From: Mucilaginibacter mallensis
GTDB lineage: Bacteria; Bacteroidota; Bacteroidia; Sphingobacteriales; Sphingobacteriaceae
Length of the DNA: 64,000 bases
Reading direction: 5' to 3'
Assembly (NCBI RefSeq): GCF_900105165.1
Contig: NZ_LT629740.1
Coordinates: forward strand, 5,949,957-6,013,956
Shown piece by piece: positions 53,040 through 60,720 of the stretch (the first letter of the stretch is position 1; every line of letters starts with the position of its first letter). The notes beneath the pieces are model-generated. The model searched no databases and was not told the DNA's origin. It saw only the letters and a list, made by a program, of their open reading frames with translations. The position numbers and the translations under genes were made by a program.

Positions 53040-54998
53040 ATGAAAAAAACATTATTTACCATTTTTATATCCTTTTTTATCACCACTGTCTTTGCTCAGT
53101 TTAACGAGAATGATAAAGCATTGGCCGATAAAGCATTTAACAATAAGGATTATTACGAAGCGGCCTATTACTATAAAAAGGTGGCCTCCGGCTTAAACCT
53201 GGTTCCTCAGCCTGAAGTGCCTTTCCGGTCGAACGGAAAGTCGCCTAAAAGTGCCAAAAGCTTTGATCGTGCATACATCAGCTATCAGCTGGCAGAATCG
53301 TATCGCCTGTATGAAAACTACCTTGAGGCCGAAGGCTGGTATTTTAAGGTTATTGACGGCGGTAATGAAGTAAAATATCCTTTGGAGAGGCTATGGTATG
53401 GTATATGCCTGCGTGCCAATCAGCATTTTGATGAGGCTATAAAACAGCTGGAACAATTTAAAGCCGACTATAAAGGCACCGGCAACTATATTGCTATTGC
53501 CGATAAGGAACTAGCCAATTGCCACTTTGCTAAAGAGCAGTATCAATATCCTGCATTAATTGATGTAGTGAAGATGAAGGGAACCATCAACTCCGATGGG
53601 TCGGATTATTCGCTCATCATAAATAACGGTAGCCGGTGGATTACTTCATCAAGAATAATTAAGGATGATAAAAAACACCTGAACAGGGTGTATGCGGTAA
53701 AGGATAGCAGCAGCAACCCCGAAATGATTAGCTTTAACAACAGCGATAACAAGAAGGAAGTGGAGTACGGTACCCCATCCATTGACCCAAGCGGCAAACG
53801 CATGTACCTTACCCGCTGGTATAAAGAAGGCAGCAAAATTATACATGCCATTTATTTAAGCACCCGGGCGAATAGTGAATGGGGCACTCCTGTAAAGCTG
53901 AACACTAACGTAAATGTTGAAGGCTTTAACTCATTGCAGCCCTTTGTTACCGCTGATGGAAAGCGGCTTTTCTTTTCATCAAATAAACCTGGCGGTCAGG
54001 GTGGCGATGATATATGGGTTAGTGACCTGGATGCAAGCGGTAATCCAAGTAATTCAACCAATTTAGGCAATACGATTAATACCCCGCTTGATGAGCAAGC
54101 CCCTTATTATGATTCATCCGACAAAAAGCTGGTTTACAGTTCTAAGGGCTTTGTTGGTTTAGGAGGGTTCGACTTTTTTGTAAGTTATGAAAGTGTTGGG
54201 CAGTGGTCCACACCCAAAAACATGGGTTACCCCATGAACTCCGCTAAGGATGACCTCTACTATTTCCCGGATGATAAGGATGGCAAAAAAGCATACCTGA
54301 GTTCTGATCGTGCATCAGATTGCTGCCTTGACTTGTTTGAGACATTTGATAAAAAATATGTGCTCACCGGCATAGTAACTGACTGCGATACGCACACACC
54401 ACTAGCAGGTGCTAAAGTAAGCTTTGTTGATTCCCTATCTAAGGATACAATAAAACAAGAAGTGGTGGGCAATGATGCAAAATACACTTTTAATGTAACC
54501 ACTATGCGCCCCTATAATTTAATATTGAAGAAGAAGGGGTATTTCACCAAATCGGTACCTGTACCAAGCCAGGGCGAAATGAGAAACGACACGCTGCTCA
54601 GTCCGGATATATGCCTGCAGGCTTTTATAATAAACAAACCTATTTTGATAAAGAATATCCTGTATGATTTTAACAAAGCCACGCTTCGCCCTGAATCAAA
54701 GGTGATACTGGATGGCATAGTTAAAATAATGACGGACAACCCTAAAATAAAGATCGAGCTGAGCGCGCATACCGACTCTATTGGCAGCGAGGCCTATAAC
54801 ATGAAGCTTTCACAGGCCAGGGCACAGGCATGTGTTGATTATATGATATCAAAAGGGGTGGGCGACACCAGAATATTTGCCAAAGGATATGGCAAAACCA
54901 GGCCTATAGCGCCTAACTCACTACCTGATGGCAAGGATAACCCTGAAGGACGGCAATTAAACAGGAGAACAGAATTTACAGTGCTAAAAGCAGAATAA
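53040..54998 (+). CDS. PorE-like OmpA-family protein
   Basis: 652 residues with a signal peptide. Domains in order: TPR-like repeats (about 20-160), a PD40 beta-propeller (about 190-430, SSNKPGGQGGDDIW), a carboxypeptidase regulatory-like domain (about 440-520) and an OmpA C-terminal domain (about 535-650, LSAHTDSIGS, RAQACVDYM, RRTEF) that binds peptidoglycan. This order matches PorE of T9SS, which links the secretion complex to the cell wall. It completes the adhesin-PorP-PorE-like unit. Confidence 0.9.
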   Translation: MKKTLFTIFISFFITTVFAQFNENDKALADKAFNNKDYYEAAYYYKKVASGLNLVPQPEVPFRSNGKSPKSAKSFDRAYISYQLAESYRLYENYLEAEGWYFKVIDGGNEVKYPLERLWYGICLRANQHFDEAIKQLEQFKADYKGTGNYIAIADKELANCHFAKEQYQYPALIDVVKMKGTINSDGSDYSLIINNGSRWITSSRIIKDDKKHLNRVYAVKDSSSNPEMISFNNSDNKKEVEYGTPSIDPSGKRMYLTRWYKEGSKIIHAIYLSTRANSEWGTPVKLNTNVNVEGFNSLQPFVTADGKRLFFSSNKPGGQGGDDIWVSDLDASGNPSNSTNLGNTINTPLDEQAPYYDSSDKKLVYSSKGFVGLGGFDFFVSYESVGQWSTPKNMGYPMNSAKDDLYYFPDDKDGKKAYLSSDRASDCCLDLFETFDKKYVLTGIVTDCDTHTPLAGAKVSFVDSLSKDTIKQEVVGNDAKYTFNVTTMRPYNLILKKKGYFTKSVPVPSQGEMRNDTLLSPDICLQAFIINKPILIKNILYDFNKATLRPESKVILDGIVKIMTDNPKIKIELSAHTDSIGSEAYNMKLSQARAQACVDYMISKGVGDTRIFAKGYGKTRPIAPNSLPDGKDNPEGRQLNRRTEFTVLKAE

Positions 54999-55018
54999 AC
55001 AATAATAAAGGGAGATTT

Positions 55019-55246
55019 ATGGGCCATTTTAATAATTCAGAAGGAATGATGTTTATCACCATTTTATTAATGGCTATTGGTTTGGGAGTATATGGTGTTT
55101 TTATACTGTTTAACCTCACGCAACGGATTGGTTACCGCCTGCAGGATCAGCAGGTTGATAGGGTGCTGATCGGTACGGTTAACATAACCCTAAGCATTGT
55201 AGCTATTTGTATTTTAATAAGCATGACCAACTTAATACGTATTTAA
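55019..55246 (+). CDS. Small two-helix membrane protein
   Basis: 75 residues from the ATG at 55019. Two membrane segments lie near residues 11-32 and 50-70, with a basic loop (NLTQRIGYRLQDQQVDR) between them. No family recognised. It starts 20 bp after the PorE-like gene and is probably part of the same transcript. An auxiliary role in the adhesin unit is possible but unproven. Confidence 0.6.
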   Translation: MGHFNNSEGMMFITILLMAIGLGVYGVFILFNLTQRIGYRLQDQQVDRVLIGTVNITLSIVAICILISMTNLIRI

Positions 55247-55276
55247 TTTTACACAGGCAGATAAAACAAGTGCAGC

Positions 55277-55627
55277 ATGAAACAGGAAGTTATATCAATG
55301 AACAGGCCGTTGTTAAAATCGCGGGGACTATCAACTCATCATATCGAGATCTTTGAATTTATATTATCGGGAAAATCAAACAGGGAAATAAACCAGATGC
55401 TGGGTTACTCAAAAAAATCACATGTGGTTGTTGATCACTCTCGTAAAGTGATGTATAAGCTGCTGGCTATGGAAGATCTGTGCCGGAAAGAACATATTGG
55501 CGAGGTTGTTTTTCCGCGGGGTTATTGCTTTTGGTGGAAAGGCCTTTTATTAAAGCACCAGCAACAACTAATGGAAATTGCCATAAAGCCGGAGTATTAC
55601 GTTAATGCTCTAAATGATATTATTTAG
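55277..55627 (+). CDS. Small LuxR-type helix-turn-helix protein
   Basis: 116 residues. LSTHHIEIFEFILSGKSNREINQMLGYSKKSHVVVDHSRKVMYKLL has the GerE/LuxR-type helix-turn-helix pattern (SNREI recognition part). There is no receiver or sensor domain. An alternative start is the second ATG (MNRPLLKSRG). It follows the adhesin-PorP-PorE cluster and may regulate it; this is inference. The end overlaps the convergent DUF2236 gene by 4 bp. Confidence 0.7.
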   Translation: MKQEVISMNRPLLKSRGLSTHHIEIFEFILSGKSNREINQMLGYSKKSHVVVDHSRKVMYKLLAMEDLCRKEHIGEVVFPRGYCFWWKGLLLKHQQQLMEIAIKPEYYVNALNDII

Positions 55628-56397
55628 CGTTTAATAGTTAAAGACCTCACCTGCTTTTTATAAGAATCGGGCAAAACTGCGGCTATTAAAAATTCGTCAG
55701 CTTTAGTCAGCCGGGTTAACTTATATAGCCACAATACAGGAATTAAAAAGCGTACACTGCCAAGGGATAACAAGGCGCGTACCCTTTCAGGAACTATCAT
55801 TAACTGAACCTCTTTTAATAGCTGATATCGTACAGGGCCCAGGTGCTTTCTGTATTGTTTATACAGGTCGATTGTAAAATTGCTCTGTACGGTATCTTTT
55901 TGCAAATGCTGATTGCGGATAAGTACCCAATCGGTATAATCTACAGGCAATTCCTGCAAGCCCATTCTTTTGCCAACCCGGTAAAAAGTATGAAATATCT
56001 CCTCTTTTTTAGCATGACTGAGTTTCCTATACAATACTTCATAGGAACGAACGGAATAATAGATCAGCATAAATAATACATCGCGATAGGCCCAGTCGGG
56101 GATCCGGGCGTTGCGGTTTTCTTCTATACCTTTATGGATAGCGGTTATCTGGTCGATGGTACGGTTGGCTTCGTCCAGTTCTGAAAAGATAATTTGCCGG
56201 GCATAAACTACAGTTGAAAACAAACGGCCCAGTGGGTCAGCAGGTAATTTCCCGGTAAAATACAGCCAGTCTACAGCCTTATTTAGCGCGAATTCGGCGG
56301 CAGCACCTGCAAAAATAAACAGGATAGTATCGGCTTTACCCCATATCTCACGTACTATCGAATCGTTATTGACAAAGTATTTTATCTCTTTCTGCAT
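55624..56397 (-). CDS. DUF2236 (MpaB/latex-clearing-like oxygenase) protein
   Basis: 257 residues. The family pattern is clear at FIFAGAAAEFALNKAVDWL and GRLFSTVVYARQI, with DWAYRDVLFMLIYYSVRSYE and the C-terminal segment typical of MpaB-like heme proteins. Activity is unknown here. Its start overlaps the last 16 bp of the restored DUF2809 frame, so the two were translationally coupled. It is the last gene of the palindrome-controlled operon that begins at 57508. Confidence 0.85.
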   Translation of the reverse strand: MQKEIKYFVNNDSIVREIWGKADTILFIFAGAAAEFALNKAVDWLYFTGKLPADPLGRLFSTVVYARQIIFSELDEANRTIDQITAIHKGIEENRNARIPDWAYRDVLFMLIYYSVRSYEVLYRKLSHAKKEEIFHTFYRVGKRMGLQELPVDYTDWVLIRNQHLQKDTVQSNFTIDLYKQYRKHLGPVRYQLLKEVQLMIVPERVRALLSLGSVRFLIPVLWLYKLTRLTKADEFLIAAVLPDSYKKQVRSLTIKR

Positions 56398-56749
56398 AGC
56401 TCAATTATTAAAACCAAAAGCATACCAAGTGAATACATTAACATATCCGTCCATGAAAATGATGTACCCATTATAATGCGGGCAATTTTGAATTTTCCAA
56501 TCCGAGCAGGTTTACCAAATGAAAATACTGGGATATCTCAACCAAATAAGAAAATAATAAAACGCCAATAATAGTAGGTGAAACCGGGCTATCCATAAAG
56601 CTTTTTATCAGGCAATATACCAGTATCACCACCAGGAAATCCCCGCCATAGGGCCGGATAAGTGCATCATGTGCCCATGTGGCGATGATAATCTCGGTGA
56701 TTAGTAATAGTATGGTTAAGGAGAAATATTTGAAGTTGAAGCTTAACAT
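56382..56749 (-). pseudogene. DUF2809 gene with one frameshift in a poly-A run
   Basis: The frame from 56749 reads MLSFNFKYFSLTILLL, YLVEISQYFHLVNLLGLENSK, then stops early (56471). At GLENSK the sequence is TCAAAATTGCC; one extra A gives SKIARIIMGTSFSWTDMLMYSLGM and runs to a TAA at 56382-56384. The restored protein would have 122 residues, almost the same as the intact DUF2809 at 11536-11907 (123). The poly-A run is four bases (56485-56489 region). Confidence 0.8.
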
Positions 56750-56776
56750 GGTTTTGTGTTTAAATGTTAATTATCT

Positions 56777-57508
56777 TTAAGCCATTTGCACCGCCAGTGA
56801 ACTGGTAATGCGGTTTAGTGTTCTTAAATACTTACGGTCCATTTTGCGCATATAACCGCTAAATGTGTTGCCACCGGCTTTAAACAATTTACGGTGCGCA
56901 AACCATACCAATGCCGAGGTGAAATACCAGAATGCTTTATAAAAATACCGCCTGAAATTTTTCTCGCCGATGGTTTTACCATCGAAGATGATGCCTAATC
57001 TTTCCGTTTGAAAGGTGATATGATAAGCCTCATCTATGAGTATATCGGTGCATATTTGTTTCAGTAGCTCACATCCGGTGGCATCTTTTAATGCCTGGTA
57101 AAATATCTGGGCGGTGCTTTCAACCACAATTACAGCTAAAGTCCAGGTTTCCATGCTCGTATTCATATACCGCACCCTCCGGAACATGGAATCGCCCCAA
57201 TCCTTTTTTATTCGTGGTTTATTAATACTATCCAGGTAGTGACCGAGGTTATTACCATGTTTTTGCTCCTCCTTAATAAAAAGTTTAACGGCAGTTATAT
57301 AATCCGGGTCGCCAATGCGTTTCGCGTATCTGGTTGAGGCCATGATCAGGTTTTTACCTTCGGATGTTTCGCCCAGTTGCCATGCCTGTAAGGAAGGTAG
57401 TATGGTTCTTATCTCTTTCTTTGTAATCCGTGGATTTAAATCCCAGTTCACTCTTTTTTGGAGTACATTTGCCTTGAAATGCTCTATCCAGTTTTTACTT
57501 ATTTTCAT
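56777..57508 (-). CDS. Ferritin-like diiron-domain protein
   Basis: 243 residues. Two helical metal-site motifs are seen: FIKEEQKHGNN (E-x2-H) near residue 78 and VVESTAQIFY with ILIDEAYHITFQTE near residues 125-165. Together they have the E...E-x2-H...E...E-x2-H form of diiron proteins. The C-terminal part is basic. Function unknown; an oxidase or hydroxylase role would fit the DUF2236 neighbour. It is the first gene of the operon and is preceded by a 17-bp palindrome. Confidence 0.75.
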   Translation of the reverse strand: MKISKNWIEHFKANVLQKRVNWDLNPRITKKEIRTILPSLQAWQLGETSEGKNLIMASTRYAKRIGDPDYITAVKLFIKEEQKHGNNLGHYLDSINKPRIKKDWGDSMFRRVRYMNTSMETWTLAVIVVESTAQIFYQALKDATGCELLKQICTDILIDEAYHITFQTERLGIIFDGKTIGEKNFRRYFYKAFWYFTSALVWFAHRKLFKAGGNTFSGYMRKMDRKYLRTLNRITSSLAVQMA

Positions 57509-57537
57509 ATTTTAGTTTGATAATGATTTTCAAAAGT

Positions 57538-57554
57538 ACTTTGTATTTCAAAGT
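57538..57554. promoter_or_regulatory. 17-bp palindrome ACTTTG-N5-CAAAGT, site 1
   Basis: ACTTTGTATTTCAAAGT lies 30 bp upstream of the ferritin-like gene start. It is the same consensus as the site at 58521-58537 and should be bound by the winged-helix regulator encoded at 57573. Confidence 0.75.
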
Positions 57555-57572
57555 AAATAGTCAAAAAAAATA

Positions 57573-57875
57573 TCAGCCCTTTTGCTGTTTTATTAAATTT
57601 TCCAGTGCCTCTAAGTGTTTTTTAAATGCAGTGATGCCTTTGGCTGATGCCTGGTAACGGGTGTTAGGTTTACGGCCCAAAAAAGATTTGATAACGCTGA
57701 TATATTCCTCCTTTTCCAAAGCCTTTAAATGCGAAGCCAGGTTGCCATCGGTTACGGAAAGCAGTTCCTTAAGGGAGTTGAAATCATAACTCTCATTAGC
57801 AACCAGTACGCTCATAATTTGCAGGCGTATGCGGTTCTCGAAGGCTTTATCAAAATTAGTGAGCGCTATTTTCAC
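57573..57875 (-). CDS. Winged-helix transcriptional regulator
   Basis: 100 residues from the GTG at 57875 (KIALTNFDKAFENRIRLQIM). The frame extends upstream, but that part lies inside the previous gene. The core (SLKELLSVTDGNLASHLKALEKEEYI, then KSFLGRKPNTRYQASAKGITAFKKHL) is an ArsR/MarR-like winged helix with a wing, close to HTH_34. It overlaps the membrane gene by 20 bp, so they are coupled. The palindrome occurs before this operon and before the next one, a likely regulon. Confidence 0.85.
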   Translation of the reverse strand: MKIALTNFDKAFENRIRLQIMSVLVANESYDFNSLKELLSVTDGNLASHLKALEKEEYISVIKSFLGRKPNTRYQASAKGITAFKKHLEALENLIKQQKG

Positions 57876-58512
57876 GGTCGTATTTAAAGTACATAATGGT
57901 GCCGTACAAAATGTGCAGCACACCAAAACCTAATGCCCAAAACAGCAAGCTGTATAGCGGAAATAGCATGGCAATTAAACCTAACGCTATCTCGCATAAG
58001 CCAAGCCACTTAACATCGCCGTAAGTATATTGGCTTGCCGCTGCTAATGCTAAGCCATAAAATATTAAGCTGGCAGGTGCAATAATACTATAATGTCCTT
58101 GCCATAAAAGCATTAAAATAAAACAACCACCGGATACTAATGGCAATGCGCCTTTTCGTAAAAAGGCCCGGCTGCTTTGGTTCCAAACGCTTTGCCCTTT
58201 ACGGCGTGCTTTACGAACAGTTAACCAAATGCCTGTTGATATGGATAAAATTAATACGATTAAAGCAAGCACAAACATTTCTCCTGCAAGTTCACCCCTC
58301 TCAAAAGTCAGCAGATCTGATAAGATAGCTGGATAAGGAAAGGTAGAGCTTCCACGTAATATGTAAAGGGCTTGATAAGCCAGCCACGACCCGATCAATG
58401 CATAAATACCTGCCATTACACCGGACAGCCCGCTCAGAGATATGAACCGGGTGGAGCGCTCCATGATATTTTTGATGGAACTGATCTCATCTAATACGTC
58501 TTTATCTTTCAT
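57856..58512 (-). CDS. Membrane protein linked to a winged-helix regulator
   Basis: 218 residues. The soluble N-terminal 25 residues (DEISSIKNIMERSTRFISLSG) are followed by about six membrane helices. No transporter motif is recognised. The gene is paired with the winged-helix regulator, an arrangement seen repeatedly in Bacteroidota where both genes form a two-gene unit. Function unknown. Its promoter carries the 17-bp palindrome at 58521. Confidence 0.8.
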   Translation of the reverse strand: MKDKDVLDEISSIKNIMERSTRFISLSGLSGVMAGIYALIGSWLAYQALYILRGSSTFPYPAILSDLLTFERGELAGEMFVLALIVLILSISTGIWLTVRKARRKGQSVWNQSSRAFLRKGALPLVSGGCFILMLLWQGHYSIIAPASLIFYGLALAAASQYTYGDVKWLGLCEIALGLIAMLFPLYSLLFWALGFGVLHILYGTIMYFKYDRENSAH

Positions 58513-58520
58513 TATAAAGT

Positions 58521-58537
58521 ACTTTGAAATTCAAAGT
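58521..58537. promoter_or_regulatory. 17-bp palindrome ACTTTG-N5-CAAAGT, site 2
   Basis: ACTTTGAAATTCAAAGT is a perfect palindrome about the central A, 9 bp upstream of the membrane gene start. It matches the site at 57538, so the regulator in this operon likely autoregulates. Confidence 0.75.
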
Positions 58538-58578
58538 AAATGATTAATGTTTAGTATTGCAAATAATTGGAAGAAATT

Positions 58579-59030
58579 GTTTTCTACCCTCTTTCCGCCG
58601 CAGGCGAAGAGAGGGTGTTCGAGCGAAGCAACGACCGGGTGAGTCGGCGGAGCGCGTCGAGGTTCCGCGTTAGTGATTGTAGCGGATACCGGCCCAGTTC
58701 GAGAGCCTCAGTGCAGGCCGTGGCTAAGGCCTGTGTAGTATGAGCGGAAAGCACGGGCTGCAGGCAACGCCCAAATCCTCGATGTTATCCTGAACTTGTT
58801 TCAGGATCTCACAGCACAGGTAGACCGCATGATGATTACTTAGCATGTGGGGTGCTGAAACAAGTTCAGCATGACATTGGTTAATATTTGTTCGCCTCCA
58901 TAACACACCCCTAACCCCTCTCAAGAGGGGAACTATGGCGTAGAGCCCTTGCGCGCTCCACTGACTCACCCCGACTTCGTTTCACTTGTCGCCCCTCTCT
59001 CTGCTGCGCGGAAAGAGGGGTAGGAGAAAA
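58579..59030. mobile_element. MITE-like composite repeat, copy 2
   Basis: The left arm (about 58585-58650) and the right arm (about 58947-59027) are inverted and contain ACCCTCTTT-like and GAGTC(A/G)(A/G)CGGAGCGCG segments. Between them lie the ~130-bp element (58638-58772, same as 15671-15802), a GTTATCCTGAACTTGTTTCA-type repeat (58787-58878) and a CCCCTCT/AGAGGGG hairpin (58915-58930). It fills the gap between the regulator operon and the beta-oxidation operon. No gene is supported. Confidence 0.6.
58638..58772 (+). repeat. ~130-bp dispersed element, copy B
   Basis: Shares GGTGAGTC, CGGAGCGCG, the GC(A/G)TTAG(T/G)GATTG start, GGATACCGGCC, GTATGA and the end GCAGG(G/C)AA(C/T)GCCC with copy A at 15671-15802. 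The GC-rich conserved core suggests a structured RNA or DNA. Confidence 0.6.
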
Positions 59031-59043
59031 GATTAAAAGATAT

Positions 59044-59925
59044 TTACTTCCTCGTTGCTTGCTCAATGCTGTCCCACATCTCAGGTGGCACCATCTCTAA
59101 GGCATTAAACTGGCCAGCGCCTTGCAGCCATTCGCCGCCATCAATGGTGATCACTTCACCGTTGATATAGCCTGAGAAATCGGATACTAAGAACGCGGCT
59201 AAATTAGCCAGTTCCTGATGTTCGCCTACACGCTTAAGGGGCACGCGGTTTTTGAAATCGAATTTTTTAGCCATTTCACCGGGGAGTAGTTTATCCCATG
59301 CGCCTTTGGTGGGGAATGGTCCGGGAGCGATGGCGTTGGTGCGGATGCTGTGACGACCCCATTCTACGGCCAGCGACCGGGTCATGGCCAAAACACCACC
59401 CTTGGCACAAGCCGATGGCACTACGTAGGCTGAGCCGGTAAAGGCATAGGTGGTAACAATATTCAATATATTACCGGGTATTTTTTTGTCGATCCAGTAT
59501 TTACCTAAGGCTAGTGAGCAATTGGCGGAACCTTTCAGCACAATGTCAATAACCGCGGCAAAGGCATTGGCTGATAGGCGTTCAGTAGGTGAAATAAAAT
59601 TGCCTGCGGCATTGTTCAGCAATACATCGACCTGCCCAAAAGTAGCGATAGCTTGCTGCAGCACATGTTCCACCTCCTCATATTTGCGTACATCGCAGGC
59701 AACGGCTAAAACTTTGCCGCCGGTTTCGGTTTCCATTTCCCGGGCGGTTTGCTCCAGTACATCCAGCTTGCGACTGGTGATCACCAAATTAGCGCCCAGT
59801 TTTAAAAAATAAGTGCCCATGGAGCGCCCAAGGCCGGTGCCGCCACCGGTTACGATGATGGTTTTGCCTTTTAAAGCGTCGTCCCTTAACATACCCTGGT
59901 ATGCGCTGTCTGTAATATTGCTCAT
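59044..59925 (-). CDS. SDR-family oxidoreductase, 2,4-dienoyl-CoA reductase type
   Basis: 293 residues. The Rossmann motif TGGGTGLGRSM is at residues 26-36 and NNAAG near 107. The usual Tyr-x3-Lys site is altered: the region reads TYAFTGSAYVVPSACAKGG, so Lys is kept and the Tyr position is a Ser-containing segment, as in dienoyl-CoA reductases of the DECR type. It likely removes double bases at even positions of acyl-CoA with NADPH. It ends the beta-oxidation operon, 14 bp after the hydratase. Confidence 0.85.
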   Translation of the reverse strand: MSNITDSAYQGMLRDDALKGKTIIVTGGGTGLGRSMGTYFLKLGANLVITSRKLDVLEQTAREMETETGGKVLAVACDVRKYEEVEHVLQQAIATFGQVDVLLNNAAGNFISPTERLSANAFAAVIDIVLKGSANCSLALGKYWIDKKIPGNILNIVTTYAFTGSAYVVPSACAKGGVLAMTRSLAVEWGRHSIRTNAIAPGPFPTKGAWDKLLPGEMAKKFDFKNRVPLKRVGEHQELANLAAFLVSDFSGYINGEVITIDGGEWLQGAGQFNALEMVPPEMWDSIEQATRK

Positions 59926-59939
59926 GATTTTTTATGTCT

Positions 59940-60707
59940 TTAAGCCGATTTAGCCTTTAAATTTTCGATCATTTTTTGCAGGCCCTTGCGGGTTGCAGGG
60001 TGCCACCATTGTTTCAGCATGATCTTTAACAGATCGCTTTGATCTGCCTTTAATTTGCTGATCACTTCTTTACGCAAATTCATTTTGCTAACGCCCCAGG
60101 TTACAGGGTGGAACTGCATATAAGTTCGGATCTTTTTTTCTGCTGCCGCGATTAAATTTTCAGCTGTGGTAAGCTCATCTATTAAACCCACCTGTAACGC
60201 TTCGGTGGCGTTAAGCAGTTTACCTTCTAACAAATATTGATAAGCTTTATGCTGTCCGATAACAAATGCGTACAAATTAAAAACGCTATCAGGAACGATG
60301 ATGCCAACCGGGATCTCATTCAGCCCGATGATGAATTGACCTTCAACCATCACCCTGTAATCGCAGCAAAGCGCAATGATGCAGCCACCAGCCGGACTAT
60401 GCCCGTTCAGTGCGCCAACTAAAGGTTTTTTAAAGGATGATAGCACGCCAGGGAGTGCGAGAAAATCCGTCCAGAATTGTTTGATCTGTTCCTCATCATA
60501 ATCGTAGGCCTCCATCAGGTCAATGCCGGATGAGAAGAAGCCCGGTTTACCGGTGATGATCACACCACCTACGTTATCATCTGCCTCAAGCTCCTGAAAG
60601 CAAGCCAGCAGGTCCTTTATCATTTGGTGGTTGATAGGGTTAGATCGCCCCCTGTCAAGTGTGACTACCGCCAGCCTGTCGTTTATTAATACTTGAATAG
60701 TGCTCAT
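59940..60707 (-). CDS. Enoyl-CoA hydratase/isomerase family protein
   Basis: 255 residues, a single crotonase domain. The oxyanion hole segments GKPGFFSSGIDL (about residue 53) and LNGHSPAGGCIIALCCDYRV (about 98) are seen, and the second catalytic Glu region is near GLNEIPVGI. It acts on enoyl-CoA in fatty acid breakdown, as hydratase or isomerase. The gene lies 13 bp after the acyl-CoA ligase gene. Confidence 0.9.
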   Translation of the reverse strand: MSTIQVLINDRLAVVTLDRGRSNPINHQMIKDLLACFQELEADDNVGGVIITGKPGFFSSGIDLMEAYDYDEEQIKQFWTDFLALPGVLSSFKKPLVGALNGHSPAGGCIIALCCDYRVMVEGQFIIGLNEIPVGIIVPDSVFNLYAFVIGQHKAYQYLLEGKLLNATEALQVGLIDELTTAENLIAAAEKKIRTYMQFHPVTWGVSKMNLRKEVISKLKADQSDLLKIMLKQWWHPATRKGLQKMIENLKAKSA

Positions 60708-60720
60708 GATGGGTTAAGGT

